Assembly (NCBI GenBank): GCA_018651445.1
Contig: JABIDZ010000020.1
Span: 1 to 15,800 of the forward strand
DNA from: Candidatus Iainarchaeum sp.
Lineage (GTDB): Archaea; Iainarchaeota; Iainarchaeia; Iainarchaeales; JAAZKV01
Direction of reading: 5' to 3'
DNA length: 15,800 nucleotides
A model generated the notes under the pieces. It had not been told where the DNA came from. It ran no database searches and saw nothing but the letters and a program-made list of their open reading frames with translations. A program made the translations under genes and the position numbers. Shown here piece after piece: positions 8,241-15,800 of the stretch. Each line of letters begins with the position of its first letter. Position 1 is the first letter of the stretch.

Positions 8241-8305
8241 GCTTTTCGAGACTTCTGTGCCGGCGGTAAACAAGGCAGATTGTTTTGATTAACTATTGTG
8301 GATAT

Positions 8306-8806
8306 CTATTTTATAACTGTTTTCAAAAAGTCAGTCATGTCCGGAATTTTTGTTTCAACAACTTGTGCTCCGAAAACGTCTTTTGGTAAGAAGTTCATTT
8401 CGCTTATCAAAGGTAGTGCGAATTCAAGTGCGATAGCAATAATAATTGCGATAACTATTAGCGAAATAATTGTTTTTCCGTGTTTTGTGAAGTAGATTTT
8501 TCTTCTAAAATCGTCAAAGAGCGTACTACCAAGTTTTAGTCCCGCGTAAGTAGCAATCAAAATCGGGATCAAGTAAATAAACAATATTGGGTCGCGTCTT
8601 ATTCCCATTGCAAATCCGAGTAAAAGAAACGGAACAAACGAGCCAAAACCAAATCCAATTACTCCAAAAAAGAAGAACACGATAGTCATAATAGTTATTG
8701 GCAAAATAAGGAATCCAGTTTCGACCGGAGTATACATCGAATACAAAAAAGAGCCAAAAAAAGCAACTAAACAAATTGTTAACAACACCATTGCTTTTGC
8801 ATCCAT
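8306..8806 (-). CDS. Multi-pass membrane protein of unknown function
   Basis: The 166-residue product is mostly hydrophobic: segments at about 6-23, 30-50, 52-68, 74-93 and 112-134 could span the membrane four or five times, the 30-68 region being a long Phe/Gly-rich stretch (FFFFGVIGFGFG). A charged loop, FDDFRRKIYFTKHGK (97-111), separates segments 4 and 5. About 30 polar residues follow the last helix. I do not recognise the family; a loose resemblance to SpoIIM-like membrane proteins is not strong enough to call. The start at 8806 is supported by a GGTGA site with 6-base spacing. It lies between the two giant surface proteins on the same strand, so a role in anchoring or exporting them is possible but unproven. 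Confidence 0.85.
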   Translation of the reverse strand: MDAKAMVLLTICLVAFFGSFLYSMYTPVETGFLILPITIMTIVFFFFGVIGFGFGSFVPFLLLGFAMGIRRDPILFIYLIPILIATYAGLKLGSTLFDDFRRKIYFTKHGKTIISLIVIAIIIAIALEFALPLISEMNFLPKDVFGAQVVETKIPDMTDFLKTVIK

Positions 8807-8812
8807 TTCAAT

Positions 8813-8817
8813 TCACC
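8813..8817 (-). promoter_or_regulatory. GGTGA ribosome-binding site of the membrane protein
   Basis: The minus strand reads GGTGA, six bases before the ATG at 8806. It is the clearest Shine-Dalgarno site in the window and is the archaeal consensus form; it fixes the start of the 166-residue protein. Confidence 0.7.
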
Positions 8818-8935
8818 AACTTTCTTTAACTTGAATTAGATTAGTTTTAAGAGAATTTAATTGTTTCGATAAGAAGTAACTGCTAACCGTTTTTTTGAAG
8901 TATCAATATTTTGGGTTTAATTGATAAAAACAAGA

Positions 8936-8947
8936 CATTATAAAAAT
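8936..8947 (-). promoter_or_regulatory. Possible TATA box for the membrane protein
   Basis: The minus strand reads ATTTTTATAATG, TATA-like, inside the gap after protein B. A start site about 25 bases downstream would leave a leader of roughly 100 bases, which is long for an archaeon, so other AT-rich sites in the gap are alternatives. Confidence 0.25.
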
Positions 8948-8959
8948 TGCTTATTTTTA
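8941..8959. repeat. Short AT-only inverted repeat
   Basis: TAAAAAT (8941-8947) and ATTTTTA (8953-8959) are perfect inverted copies around a five-base loop. It overlaps the possible TATA box. It might help end transcription of protein B or be a by-product of AT-rich sequence. Confidence 0.35.
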
Positions 8960-9000
8960 GCTCATTTTTTTTAAATGCAGTAAAATGGCTTTGATTAGCG

Positions 9001-9015
9001 ATTTAAAAAATTAAA
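9001..9015 (-). terminator. Possible oligo-T terminator after protein B
   Basis: About 35-50 bases after the TAA of protein B, the minus strand reads TTTAATTTTTTAAAT, with a run of six T. Archaeal termination often uses U-runs without a strong hairpin. Further T-rich runs follow in the same gap, so the exact site is uncertain. Confidence 0.3.
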
Positions 9016-9048
9016 TTTGAATTCGGTTAGCACATACGATAAGAAAGT

Positions 9049-12000
9049 TTATTTTAGAATTTCAGTTTCATTCCAAATAATTGTTTTTTCGTTAATACAT
9101 GCTTTTCCAGTATTTACTAAATCAACTATCTTCTTAATAGTTGGATAAGTTAAATTCATTTCGAGTGTAGCCGAAGCTTTTCCAGGGATTGTGCGTGTAG
9201 TTTGAGTACTTGCATTCATGATTGCTCCGCTAGCGCTTAGTTCTCCACCAGTGTTCTTTGCATAGAACGTAATTTCTCCGTCTTTTGGATAATAATAAAT
9301 TCCAGTATATGTTTTTGCATTAGGTGCTTCTGTTCGTGTTAGAGCAGGTAGTCCACTAATATCTGCTTCCATTACTCTAGTTTTTCCATCAAACCATTTG
9401 ATTACTGTTTCGTCTACTTGGATATTGATTGGTTTATAACTAATTGCTGTTTCGCCTGTATTTAGTTTAGTTAATAGTTTAATAGGAACTCTTTCATATA
9501 ATTGTCCATCGTCACTAACAAGAACCGATTCTTCTACTCTTTCTAGTAAATGTGCGTCTCCAATAGTCATTGGATTAAAATTACTGTAAAGCAATGGATT
9601 ATCGGCTGATTTGTTTACATCTGCTTTCTTTGTTAATGTAACGCTTACCGAAACACTTTCTTTCGCAAGTACTTTTTTATAATCAAAGTCAAGTGTCATA
9701 TCGTATTTTCCTGTGTCATTTGCAGTCATTGCATTTGTAGAATAATTACTTGTGTCGCTTAGCTCTTTTGTATTTAAAATTCCTGTTTCAACGGTAGAAC
9801 TACCGTCGATATTACTCAAATAAACATTCTTTTGAGCAGTATCATTTCCTTCTCCGATGAAACGAGTTTCTTTTCTGATATTATTTAGCAATGGATTAGC
9901 TTTGTAAACTTGTTCTTGTTCTTCAGGAGTTGGCTCGCCGAGTATAATGGCTTTAACTAATATTGAATTCTCGGCAATATATTTCATTGCTTCGGCGGTA
10001 ACTTGAACCGGAGTGGTTTCATTAACGAAATCGATTGTTGTTACGCTTAAATCATCGTCTGCGGTAGTAATAAGTGCAAGGTACACGTGTAATGAAATAT
10101 ATGTTTTGTTGTCTATATTTACGCCTAGTTTATCAAGTATCGTTGCATGTGTGCTTAAATGTTTAACTTCTAAAAATATTTCCGATTCATTCTTGGTAAG
10201 TATTGCGTCAAGAATCTTTTTTGCTTCGGCTAATCCTAATCCATCCTTGCTTTTGTTCAAATCAGAAATAATTGTTTTTTGTGTTTGAGTAATATTTATT
10301 CCATTTGCACTTGGGATAAACTCTTCTATTATCGGCGTACCGTCTGACGCAGTAAAATACAGTGGTATTGTGCTGGCATAATTCAGTGGTATGCTGTTAG
10401 CTTCTTTATACAATTCACTCATTTTTCCACTGCCACTCAAACTATATTTAGACTTAGCAGTTGTAACTGCAGTAGTAACTTTCTTGTATTTGTTTCTCAA
10501 AAATAATTCTAGCATGTCGTCGTTACAAAACTTTTCTTGACAATAATTGCTTAGTCTTTCTTTTGGAATATTCTTTGCTTCAACAAACTCTATCAAACCA
10601 AATCCATAGTCTTTTGCATTAGTTTTACAAGTCCCGGTTTGGGTAGGTGGTGTTGTGGGCTTAGTTGTTCCTTGTGCGAGAACACATTCTTTTTCGGGGT
10701 CGCCAGTAATCGTATACTCTGGTTTTGTTACAATTGCATTTAATGTCCATCCAACTTGTCCTGAATCTCCACTTACTATTCGACTAAGTGTAGCAGTTAC
10801 TGGCGTTTTAATTAACACACAATTAACTTCCATTTTGCTTCTATCAATTTCAACCATTAGATTTGGCCCGCGAGTGTTTCTAACCAAACTACCGGTGTTA
10901 GTTGGTGTAATCTTAATTTTAACTCCTTTAAACTCGTTGTCGTATTTCAAATTACTTAGTTTGTCAAGCAAACCACAATTCTTTGTTTCTTTACTTTCTA
11001 CGCGTCTATTCCAAGGAGAATATGGGTAATAATTTGTTGTTGGTGCTGGTCCTACTTGTACTGCAGAAGGTTCTGCAATATAAATATACTTTCCTTTCGA
11101 ACTAAACTCCATATTGGGTACAGCTCCTTTTTCACTACCCTTGTCGCTCCAATAAGTAATCAAATTAAGTGCAGTGTCTTTTCGATCTTTCACACATTCT
11201 GCAGGTCGTGCATTTGGATCTCCCCAATTAATTGCTGAATCAATACTCTCTGTTAATCTCCAATCGTCTTGTACTTCAATAGGGAATTGCATACATTGTT
11301 GTGAACCGTATTGATTTGAATAGCTAACATTAAGCATTCCGTATACATTTGTTCGGTTATTAGTTTCTGTTCCCCAAGCACGTACATCTGCAATAGAACT
11401 AAATGCGCCGTATGAACCACGTTTTTCGTCAAACAACTTTCTTTGCGGGATATAATTAGAACTTGGTCTAATTTCAAAAGTCAATTCTTCTATTGATTGG
11501 CCACCATTTTCAACGATTCTGTGTTCAAAAGTTCTTACTCCGCCGGTTGAAACTAATGCACAACTATTGCTTTCACAGCCTTGTGGTTTTAGATAGTCGT
11601 AATAAGAATTAATTTGTCCTGTTAATGGGTACTTTGGTTGGTAACTTGCTTCCATCCCTGTTTGGAAGAATCTTGAATCAGTATTACTAGTAACATTTGG
11701 TGCATCACATTGTATTGAAACAGCATTAGCTCTATTCAATATTACTCCTGAGTTATAACAATAATTATACACTTTGTATTTTTGTGGCGTGTACAAGAAC
11801 GAATTGAAATTTAGGGTAGTAACATTTGTTCTAATACAATCTGGATCGCTTTCTCCTAGTCGTCGAACAATAACATTGACTGTTTCGATTTTTCGTTTAA
11901 TTTCTTCTGTATTAGATACTTTTGCATTAACTTTTACTTGATATCTTCCTAGCATATATCCGGGTGTAAGTGTAACGGTTGCATCGCTATCTCTATTAAT

Positions 12001-15000
12001 TACTAGATCTTCTTCTCCTACATTAATTCGTGAGTCTGCATCAAGATCTACGTCGATATCAACTGCACAATTATTCTTTATAGTGAACGAATTTTGTTCA
12101 TAAGTATTATTTCCTTGTTGTTGCATGAATGGTAATGCTTGTTGCATTCCATAAGGCATAGTATTTGCACCGTATCTTGAGCTTGAATTACTAAATCCTT
12201 GATAATTCTGTGCGTATGAGCTCAAATTACTATTAACTATTCTATTTTGTCCTAAATTCCATCCGGCTACTTCAAGTATTACGCCTTGTGCGGGTTGTTC
12301 TATCTCAATACATCTAGAAAGGTTACTCATAGAAACATCTAATGAAATTTTAGCATCAATAGTTTCTGTCTCTCCTTCGTCAGCAATATTAGTTCCGCGT
12401 ATCATTAATTCTAGGTCTTGTGTTCCTGCGTCTACAGTAGTAGTTGGTGCAAATGTAATTCTTGCACTAATCTTTGCATTTTGTTCTAGCACATCAGTAA
12501 TCTCACCATAGGTTTCGCTAACAAGTCTACCTGAAAGTTCGGCTCCTGAAATATTTATGTTTCCGAATCGGCTAGCTTCGTTTAACTTAGCTTCAAGGTT
12601 ATGTAGATTAACTCTGATTCCTTCGGCAGTACAAGTATTTTCTATCTCAATATTTTGTACTTGTTCGGTAGTAGAAGCAACAAATTCTAAACTATTTGGT
12701 GTAATTTTTAAACAACTAGTACTATCTAAGTATCCAGGCATAGACAATCTTATTGTAACTGGGATTTCATTAGTAAATGTTTGTGTTGTTCCTTCTGCTT
12801 TAACATCGATTGTTATTCGTCCGCTAACTGTTTTTGGTTCAGCTAGTCTTTGTGCAGTTGGATTTGGTTTTATTTTCAAATTATAATTCCCATCTTCGCC
12901 TGATGCAATAACTTCGCCTTCGATAGTGTCAAGGAACCGGATATCTAAGTAACTTGCTAGTTCTCCATCAATTGCAACGCGACTAACTATTAGGTCTTTC
13001 ACAGTTGCATTTTCAAGAATAACCATTTCTTCGATGCTAGCAACTTCTCCGATCTTAATCGTTTCGCTAATTACTGGAGGAACTACAATTAACACTTGTT
13101 CGAGAATGTCTTTGCTAACAACTAATTCATCGTAACCTTCTTTGCGCGCAGTAATAGTTATTGTGTCTCCTACTTGTGGAGCAGCTAACTCGTATTGTGC
13201 TAGTCCTTCTCCATTTGTTTCAATAGTATCTAAAATATCTTCGCCTGATTTTACTTCAACAAGAACGTTGTTTAATGCAACGTCAGCATCTTTTGTTTCA
13301 AAGAACAAAGTGTTTGTGACAAATGGAATTATTTGTCTTGGGATAATATCAAGTGTAAAAGTCTTATTTGCACGTATATTAATGGCAATTGTTTCTTCTA
13401 GTTCTGTTGCAGTAGAAGAATTAACTAATAATTGTAGACTTGCAGCACCACTATTATTAGTAGTAAATTCTATTTCAAGTGCAGTGAATTCGTCTTCACC
13501 CATAGTGCCTAAATCAATTGTTGTGTCGTCGTAAATCAAACCATTAACTTTGATTTCTTCTACAACCATTCCGTTGCCCTCTATTTTTAGAACGGCTCCG
13601 CTAATTGCGCGTCGATTAATCAAATCAGTTTTCAATCGATAAGTATTTCCTTTACTCGCATTAAAACTATTACTAATGTATTGTGTTCGTCCAGCATTAC
13701 TTCCGGTAAGTGTTTCGATCGAATTGCTTATACAAAAACTAGTTCCGCATAAACTAGCGTTTCCGCCATTTAGTAAATAATTATTTGCATTAGCATATAG
13801 TTCGATAGTTGGGTTGCTTGTAGGGTCGCGTAGAGTAGCTCCGCCTTTAGCCCATGCTCGATACCATAAATTAACTCCAGTGTTTGTTGCTACGTTTGCA
13901 ACAACTAATTCTGCTTCAAGTTCATAAACTCCTTCGCTAGGATCATTCCATATATTGTCAATCCATTTAGCTGAACTAGATGTGATGTTGTCAAGGTCTA
14001 CGCCATAACCGTTTGGTGGAGAAAAGGTTGTTCCGCGGTCTACGTTTGTAGTTGAACTATAAACGTCGTTGATAAACGCGTTGTCTTCTTCCATTATATT
14101 AGTTCTTCCAGTAGTTGCATTTCCTGTTCGTAAATGAATTCCTGCTTCATCAAAATTTCCGCCTGGAACTTCAAGTAACGCTCGTACAATATATGTTCCG
14201 GTAGAAACAGTTCGTTCGCTACCAAGTTCGTCTCCGCTAATCGAATTCACGCCAAGAATTTGCACATCTAATTTTCCTGTGCTTTTTAGGAGAGTAACTT
14301 TTTTATCAAGAGTGCTTCCCACGTCAGGTAATATAGATGAAGTATGATAATCTAAGTATCCTGGTGCTTCTATAACAAAATAAACTTTTTTGTCTGCGCG
14401 TAGATTAAAGTTTGCACGTCCATCTGCACCAACATTAATCTCGTTTTCAATGTCGCCAGTATAATAATTAATTGCGCGTACATTAGCTCCTTCCATTAGG
14501 TCTCCTGAACCGCTCATAACTAATAATTCGATGTCGCCGCGTCCAATATCAAGTGTAACATCAAGAGTGCTTTGTCTTCGGGGTAATACTTGTATACTTG
14601 GTGAAGTAGCACTAGCAAAACCGGTTTTTGTTACATAAACATAGTAATTTCCTAATTCTAGATTAAAGAATTCGGCTGTTCCGTCAGCACCAGTTGTTTT
14701 CTCACTAACTTTTGTGTCATCAAGTTTTTTCAAAGACACATGTACATTGTTAATTCCTTCTCCTAATGTATCAACAACGTTAACTAGTAAGCTTTGCGCA
14801 TTTGTAGCACTAGCTGCAACTAAATTAAATGTAGCCGTTTGTCCTGCACCAACAACTTTTACGTCTCCGATTAAATACTCTGGGTGTTCTACAGAAATAG
14901 TGTATGTGCTTCCTTCTGACACATCAAAAGTAATTTGTCCGCTTGTTCCTGTAATTTCATAGTCAATATTTTCTTGGGTATCAAGTACCATTCTTCTTAC

Positions 15001-15800
15001 TTCTGCCCCAATAATCGGTGCGCCTGTAGTAGAGTTTTTTACATTAACGGTTATTGTTGATGAAACCCGAGGGGTTAAAGCAACGTTAAATGAAATTGTT
15101 TCGTCTTTACGTAGTTCTTGTACGTCTGCGCTAGTTGAACCGTCATAATCTTCAAATCGTGCATCTGACACAATTACATGGTAGCTTCCGGTTGGAACAT
15201 CATTAAAGATAACTACACTTGATTGAGTGTATTTAGTTATATTGGTAGCGTCATCTTCGCCAGTAAGGATAACTCTAACGCCTGCAGGTACTGCTTCACT
15301 AGAACTCAAATTAACTGTTACTGTTCCCGTGTTTTCTATAGGTGCTTCTACAACAACATTTTCTCCGCCGGAAAAAGACGCTCGTCCTACAATAACATTG
15401 TAACCAGAAACCGAGTCAATAATTATTTCGTCACAATCACTAAAATCCGCATTAAATACTCCGCTATTATAAGTTGCAACAAATTGGTCTGTGCTACCTA
15501 TACAAGAATAAAGTACGGTTCCGTTTCCGCTTGCTAGTAATCCTGCACCAGTTTGTAATGAAACTGCTCGTGTTAGAACGCTTGACAAAGATTCGAGTAA
15601 AACATCTTTTTCTTCTCCTGCTAAAACGCTTGTGAGTAAACGTGCGTTGTAATTTGTTTTTTCTACTTTGACGTCATATGTACCGTTAGGTAAATAGAAA
15701 ATAATTTGTCCTTGTGCATCTGTATTTCGTACCGCAACAATTTCGTTTCCACTTAACACAGTTACTGTTGCTCCGCTAATTCCGTCGCTAGAAACATCCA
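9049..15800 (-). CDS. Giant modular surface protein B, paralogue of A (5' end cut by window)
   Basis: The frame is open from the window edge to TAA at 9049-9051 (2249 codons). A GTG at 15759 is not the start: in-frame codons upstream continue the same module (SSDGISGATVT). Modules align one-to-one with protein A: six regulatory-like/Ig-like modules (about 15798-14285; the second with Cys at 15502-15504 and 15433-15435), the YRAW domain (about 14285-13360), another regulatory-like module (to about 13100), a linker sandwich, and three Cys-framed modules (12714-11758). After these comes a B-specific, Cys-containing region, a short Pro/Thr linker (about 10628-10672) and a C-terminal region ending in NETEILK with no C-terminal membrane helix. 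About 34 N-x-S/T sequons fit an extracellular glycoprotein. No enzyme motif is seen. By alignment with A, about 80 codons including a membrane anchor should lie beyond the edge (inference). Confidence 0.9.
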   Translation of the reverse strand, partial: DVSSDGISGATVTVLSGNEIVAVRNTDAQGQIIFYLPNGTYDVKVEKTNYNARLLTSVLAGEEKDVLLESLSSVLTRAVSLQTGAGLLASGNGTVLYSCIGSTDQFVATYNSGVFNADFSDCDEIIIDSVSGYNVIVGRASFSGGENVVVEAPIENTGTVTVNLSSSEAVPAGVRVILTGEDDATNITKYTQSSVVIFNDVPTGSYHVIVSDARFEDYDGSTSADVQELRKDETISFNVALTPRVSSTITVNVKNSTTGAPIIGAEVRRMVLDTQENIDYEITGTSGQITFDVSEGSTYTISVEHPEYLIGDVKVVGAGQTATFNLVAASATNAQSLLVNVVDTLGEGINNVHVSLKKLDDTKVSEKTTGADGTAEFFNLELGNYYVYVTKTGFASATSPSIQVLPRRQSTLDVTLDIGRGDIELLVMSGSGDLMEGANVRAINYYTGDIENEINVGADGRANFNLRADKKVYFVIEAPGYLDYHTSSILPDVGSTLDKKVTLLKSTGKLDVQILGVNSISGDELGSERTVSTGTYIVRALLEVPGGNFDEAGIHLRTGNATTGRTNIMEEDNAFINDVYSSTTNVDRGTTFSPPNGYGVDLDNITSSSAKWIDNIWNDPSEGVYELEAELVVANVATNTGVNLWYRAWAKGGATLRDPTSNPTIELYANANNYLLNGGNASLCGTSFCISNSIETLTGSNAGRTQYISNSFNASKGNTYRLKTDLINRRAISGAVLKIEGNGMVVEEIKVNGLIYDDTTIDLGTMGEDEFTALEIEFTTNNSGAASLQLLVNSSTATELEETIAINIRANKTFTLDIIPRQIIPFVTNTLFFETKDADVALNNVLVEVKSGEDILDTIETNGEGLAQYELAAPQVGDTITITARKEGYDELVVSKDILEQVLIVVPPVISETIKIGEVASIEEMVILENATVKDLIVSRVAIDGELASYLDIRFLDTIEGEVIASGEDGNYNLKIKPNPTAQRLAEPKTVSGRITIDVKAEGTTQTFTNEIPVTIRLSMPGYLDSTSCLKITPNSLEFVASTTEQVQNIEIENTCTAEGIRVNLHNLEAKLNEASRFGNINISGAELSGRLVSETYGEITDVLEQNAKISARITFAPTTTVDAGTQDLELMIRGTNIADEGETETIDAKISLDVSMSNLSRCIEIEQPAQGVILEVAGWNLGQNRIVNSNLSSYAQNYQGFSNSSSRYGANTMPYGMQQALPFMQQQGNNTYEQNSFTIKNNCAVDIDVDLDADSRINVGEEDLVINRDSDATVTLTPGYMLGRYQVKVNAKVSNTEEIKRKIETVNVIVRRLGESDPDCIRTNVTTLNFNSFLYTPQKYKVYNYCYNSGVILNRANAVSIQCDAPNVTSNTDSRFFQTGMEASYQPKYPLTGQINSYYDYLKPQGCESNSCALVSTGGVRTFEHRIVENGGQSIEELTFEIRPSSNYIPQRKLFDEKRGSYGAFSSIADVRAWGTETNNRTNVYGMLNVSYSNQYGSQQCMQFPIEVQDDWRLTESIDSAINWGDPNARPAECVKDRKDTALNLITYWSDKGSEKGAVPNMEFSSKGKYIYIAEPSAVQVGPAPTTNYYPYSPWNRRVESKETKNCGLLDKLSNLKYDNEFKGVKIKITPTNTGSLVRNTRGPNLMVEIDRSKMEVNCVLIKTPVTATLSRIVSGDSGQVGWTLNAIVTKPEYTITGDPEKECVLAQGTTKPTTPPTQTGTCKTNAKDYGFGLIEFVEAKNIPKERLSNYCQEKFCNDDMLELFLRNKYKKVTTAVTTAKSKYSLSGSGKMSELYKEANSIPLNYASTIPLYFTASDGTPIIEEFIPSANGINITQTQKTIISDLNKSKDGLGLAEAKKILDAILTKNESEIFLEVKHLSTHATILDKLGVNIDNKTYISLHVYLALITTADDDLSVTTIDFVNETTPVQVTAEAMKYIAENSILVKAIILGEPTPEEQEQVYKANPLLNNIRKETRFIGEGNDTAQKNVYLSNIDGSSTVETGILNTKELSDTSNYSTNAMTANDTGKYDMTLDFDYKKVLAKESVSVSVTLTKKADVNKSADNPLLYSNFNPMTIGDAHLLERVEESVLVSDDGQLYERVPIKLLTKLNTGETAISYKPINIQVDETVIKWFDGKTRVMEADISGLPALTRTEAPNAKTYTGIYYYPKDGEITFYAKNTGGELSASGAIMNASTQTTRTIPGKASATLEMNLTYPTIKKIVDLVNTGKACINEKTIIWNETEILK
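10628..10672 (-). other. Short Pro/Thr linker in protein B
   Basis: The protein reads GTTKPTTPPTQTGTC here, between the Cys-containing middle region and the C-terminal region. It resembles the longer Pro/Thr linker of protein A in composition and, roughly, in position between the stalk and the distal domains. Confidence 0.6.
11758..12714 (-). repeat. Three tandem Cys-framed beta modules in protein B
   Basis: Cys pairs lie at 12712-12714/12631-12633 (27 residues apart, the same as in A), 12310-12312/12067-12069 (81 apart because of an insertion) and 11836-11838/11758-11760 (26 apart). Opening motifs are SCLKI, RCIEI and DCIRT; closing motifs are IENTC, IKNNC and YNYC. They correspond in order to the three modules of protein A. 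Confidence 0.7.
12088..12258 (-). other. Gln/Asn/Ser/Met-rich insertion in protein B
   Basis: Fifty-seven residues between the two half-sites of the second Cys-framed module are rich in Asn, Gln, Ser, Tyr, Gly and Met, with MQQALPFMQQQ as the densest part, and almost no charge. The matching module in protein A has only 24 residues between its Cys, so this is an insertion into a loop. Confidence 0.7.
13360..14285 (-). other. Unnamed YRAW/Cys-pair domain in protein B
   Basis: This is the counterpart of the domain at 4320-5312. It carries FSPPNGYG, then WYRAW with YRAW at 13852-13863, then LRDPTS, then a close Cys pair (13747-13749 and 13732-13734) in ASLCGTSFCIS. Overall sequence identity to A looks low outside these landmarks, which points to an old duplication or strong divergence. 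Confidence 0.6.

Larger units (their letters stand above)
8807..9048. other. AT-rich gap between protein B and the membrane protein
   Basis: The 242-bp stretch is very AT-rich, has no credible ORF on either strand, and holds the possible terminator, inverted repeat, TATA box and the GGTGA site listed separately. Confidence 0.6.

Noticed and set aside
8526..8774. 82-residue minus-strand ORF overlapping the membrane protein
   Set aside because: It is an alternate frame within the 166-residue gene, which has the GGTGA site and coherent membrane segments.
8306..8806. Membrane protein as SpoIIM family
   Set aside because: Length and hydrophobic pattern are loosely similar, but I cannot point to diagnostic residues of that family.
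10013..11238. Several 60-124-residue plus-strand ORFs opposite protein B
   Set aside because: All lie inside the continuous minus-strand frame of protein B, with no ribosome sites or recognisable products.
15759..15759. GTG at 15757-15759 as the start of protein B
   Set aside because: The frame stays open to the window edge and the upstream residues complete the same repeat module, matching protein A residues 81-93; the GTG encodes an internal Val.

Overview
The window looks like part of a small-genome archaeon, most likely a DPANN-type lineage (inference). Supporting evidence: it is AT-rich; a GGTGA ribosome-binding site and TATA-box-like promoters sit ahead of genes; and most of the DNA encodes giant membrane-anchored, Asn-glycosylation-sequon-rich surface proteins built from carboxypeptidase-regulatory-like/Ig-like modules. 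I cannot fix the phylum from this sequence alone. All four genes lie on the minus strand, so the transcription order is from high to low coordinates. I see no RNA genes, CRISPR array, insertion sequence or plus-strand gene.

Layout in transcription order: (1) 15800-9049, giant surface protein B, cut at its 5' end by the window edge (2249 codons visible); (2) a 242-bp AT-rich gap; (3) 8806-8306, a 166-aa multi-pass membrane protein; (4) a 95-bp gap; (5) 8210-7248, a DinD-family protein (320 aa) with an extra C-terminal tail; (6) a 153-bp gap with a TATA box; (7) 7094-1, giant surface protein A, complete at its N-terminus (short cytoplasmic head plus one membrane anchor) and cut at its 3' end by the window edge (2364 codons visible).

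The central observation is that A and B are colinear paralogues. Over about 1,300-1,400 residues they carry the same modules in the same order: six N-terminal beta-sandwich modules (the second with a Cys pair), an unnamed domain with a PP-G motif, a YRAW motif and a close Cys pair, another regulatory-like module, a linker sandwich, then three consecutive modules each framed by a Cys pair. After this shared 'stalk' the proteins diverge. A continues into a helical segment, a Pro/Thr-rich linker and a C-terminal domain with a glycine-rich hydrophobic stretch. B continues into a Cys-containing region, a short Pro/Thr linker and a different C-terminal region. By alignment with A, B probably lacks only about 80 codons (the membrane anchor) beyond the window edge.

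The two giants plausibly form long extracellular fibres with interchangeable tips, for instance for host or surface attachment; that role is inference. The membrane protein between them could belong to the same system. The dinD gene looks functionally unrelated. It is a mainly bacterial family and may have been inserted between the paralogues.
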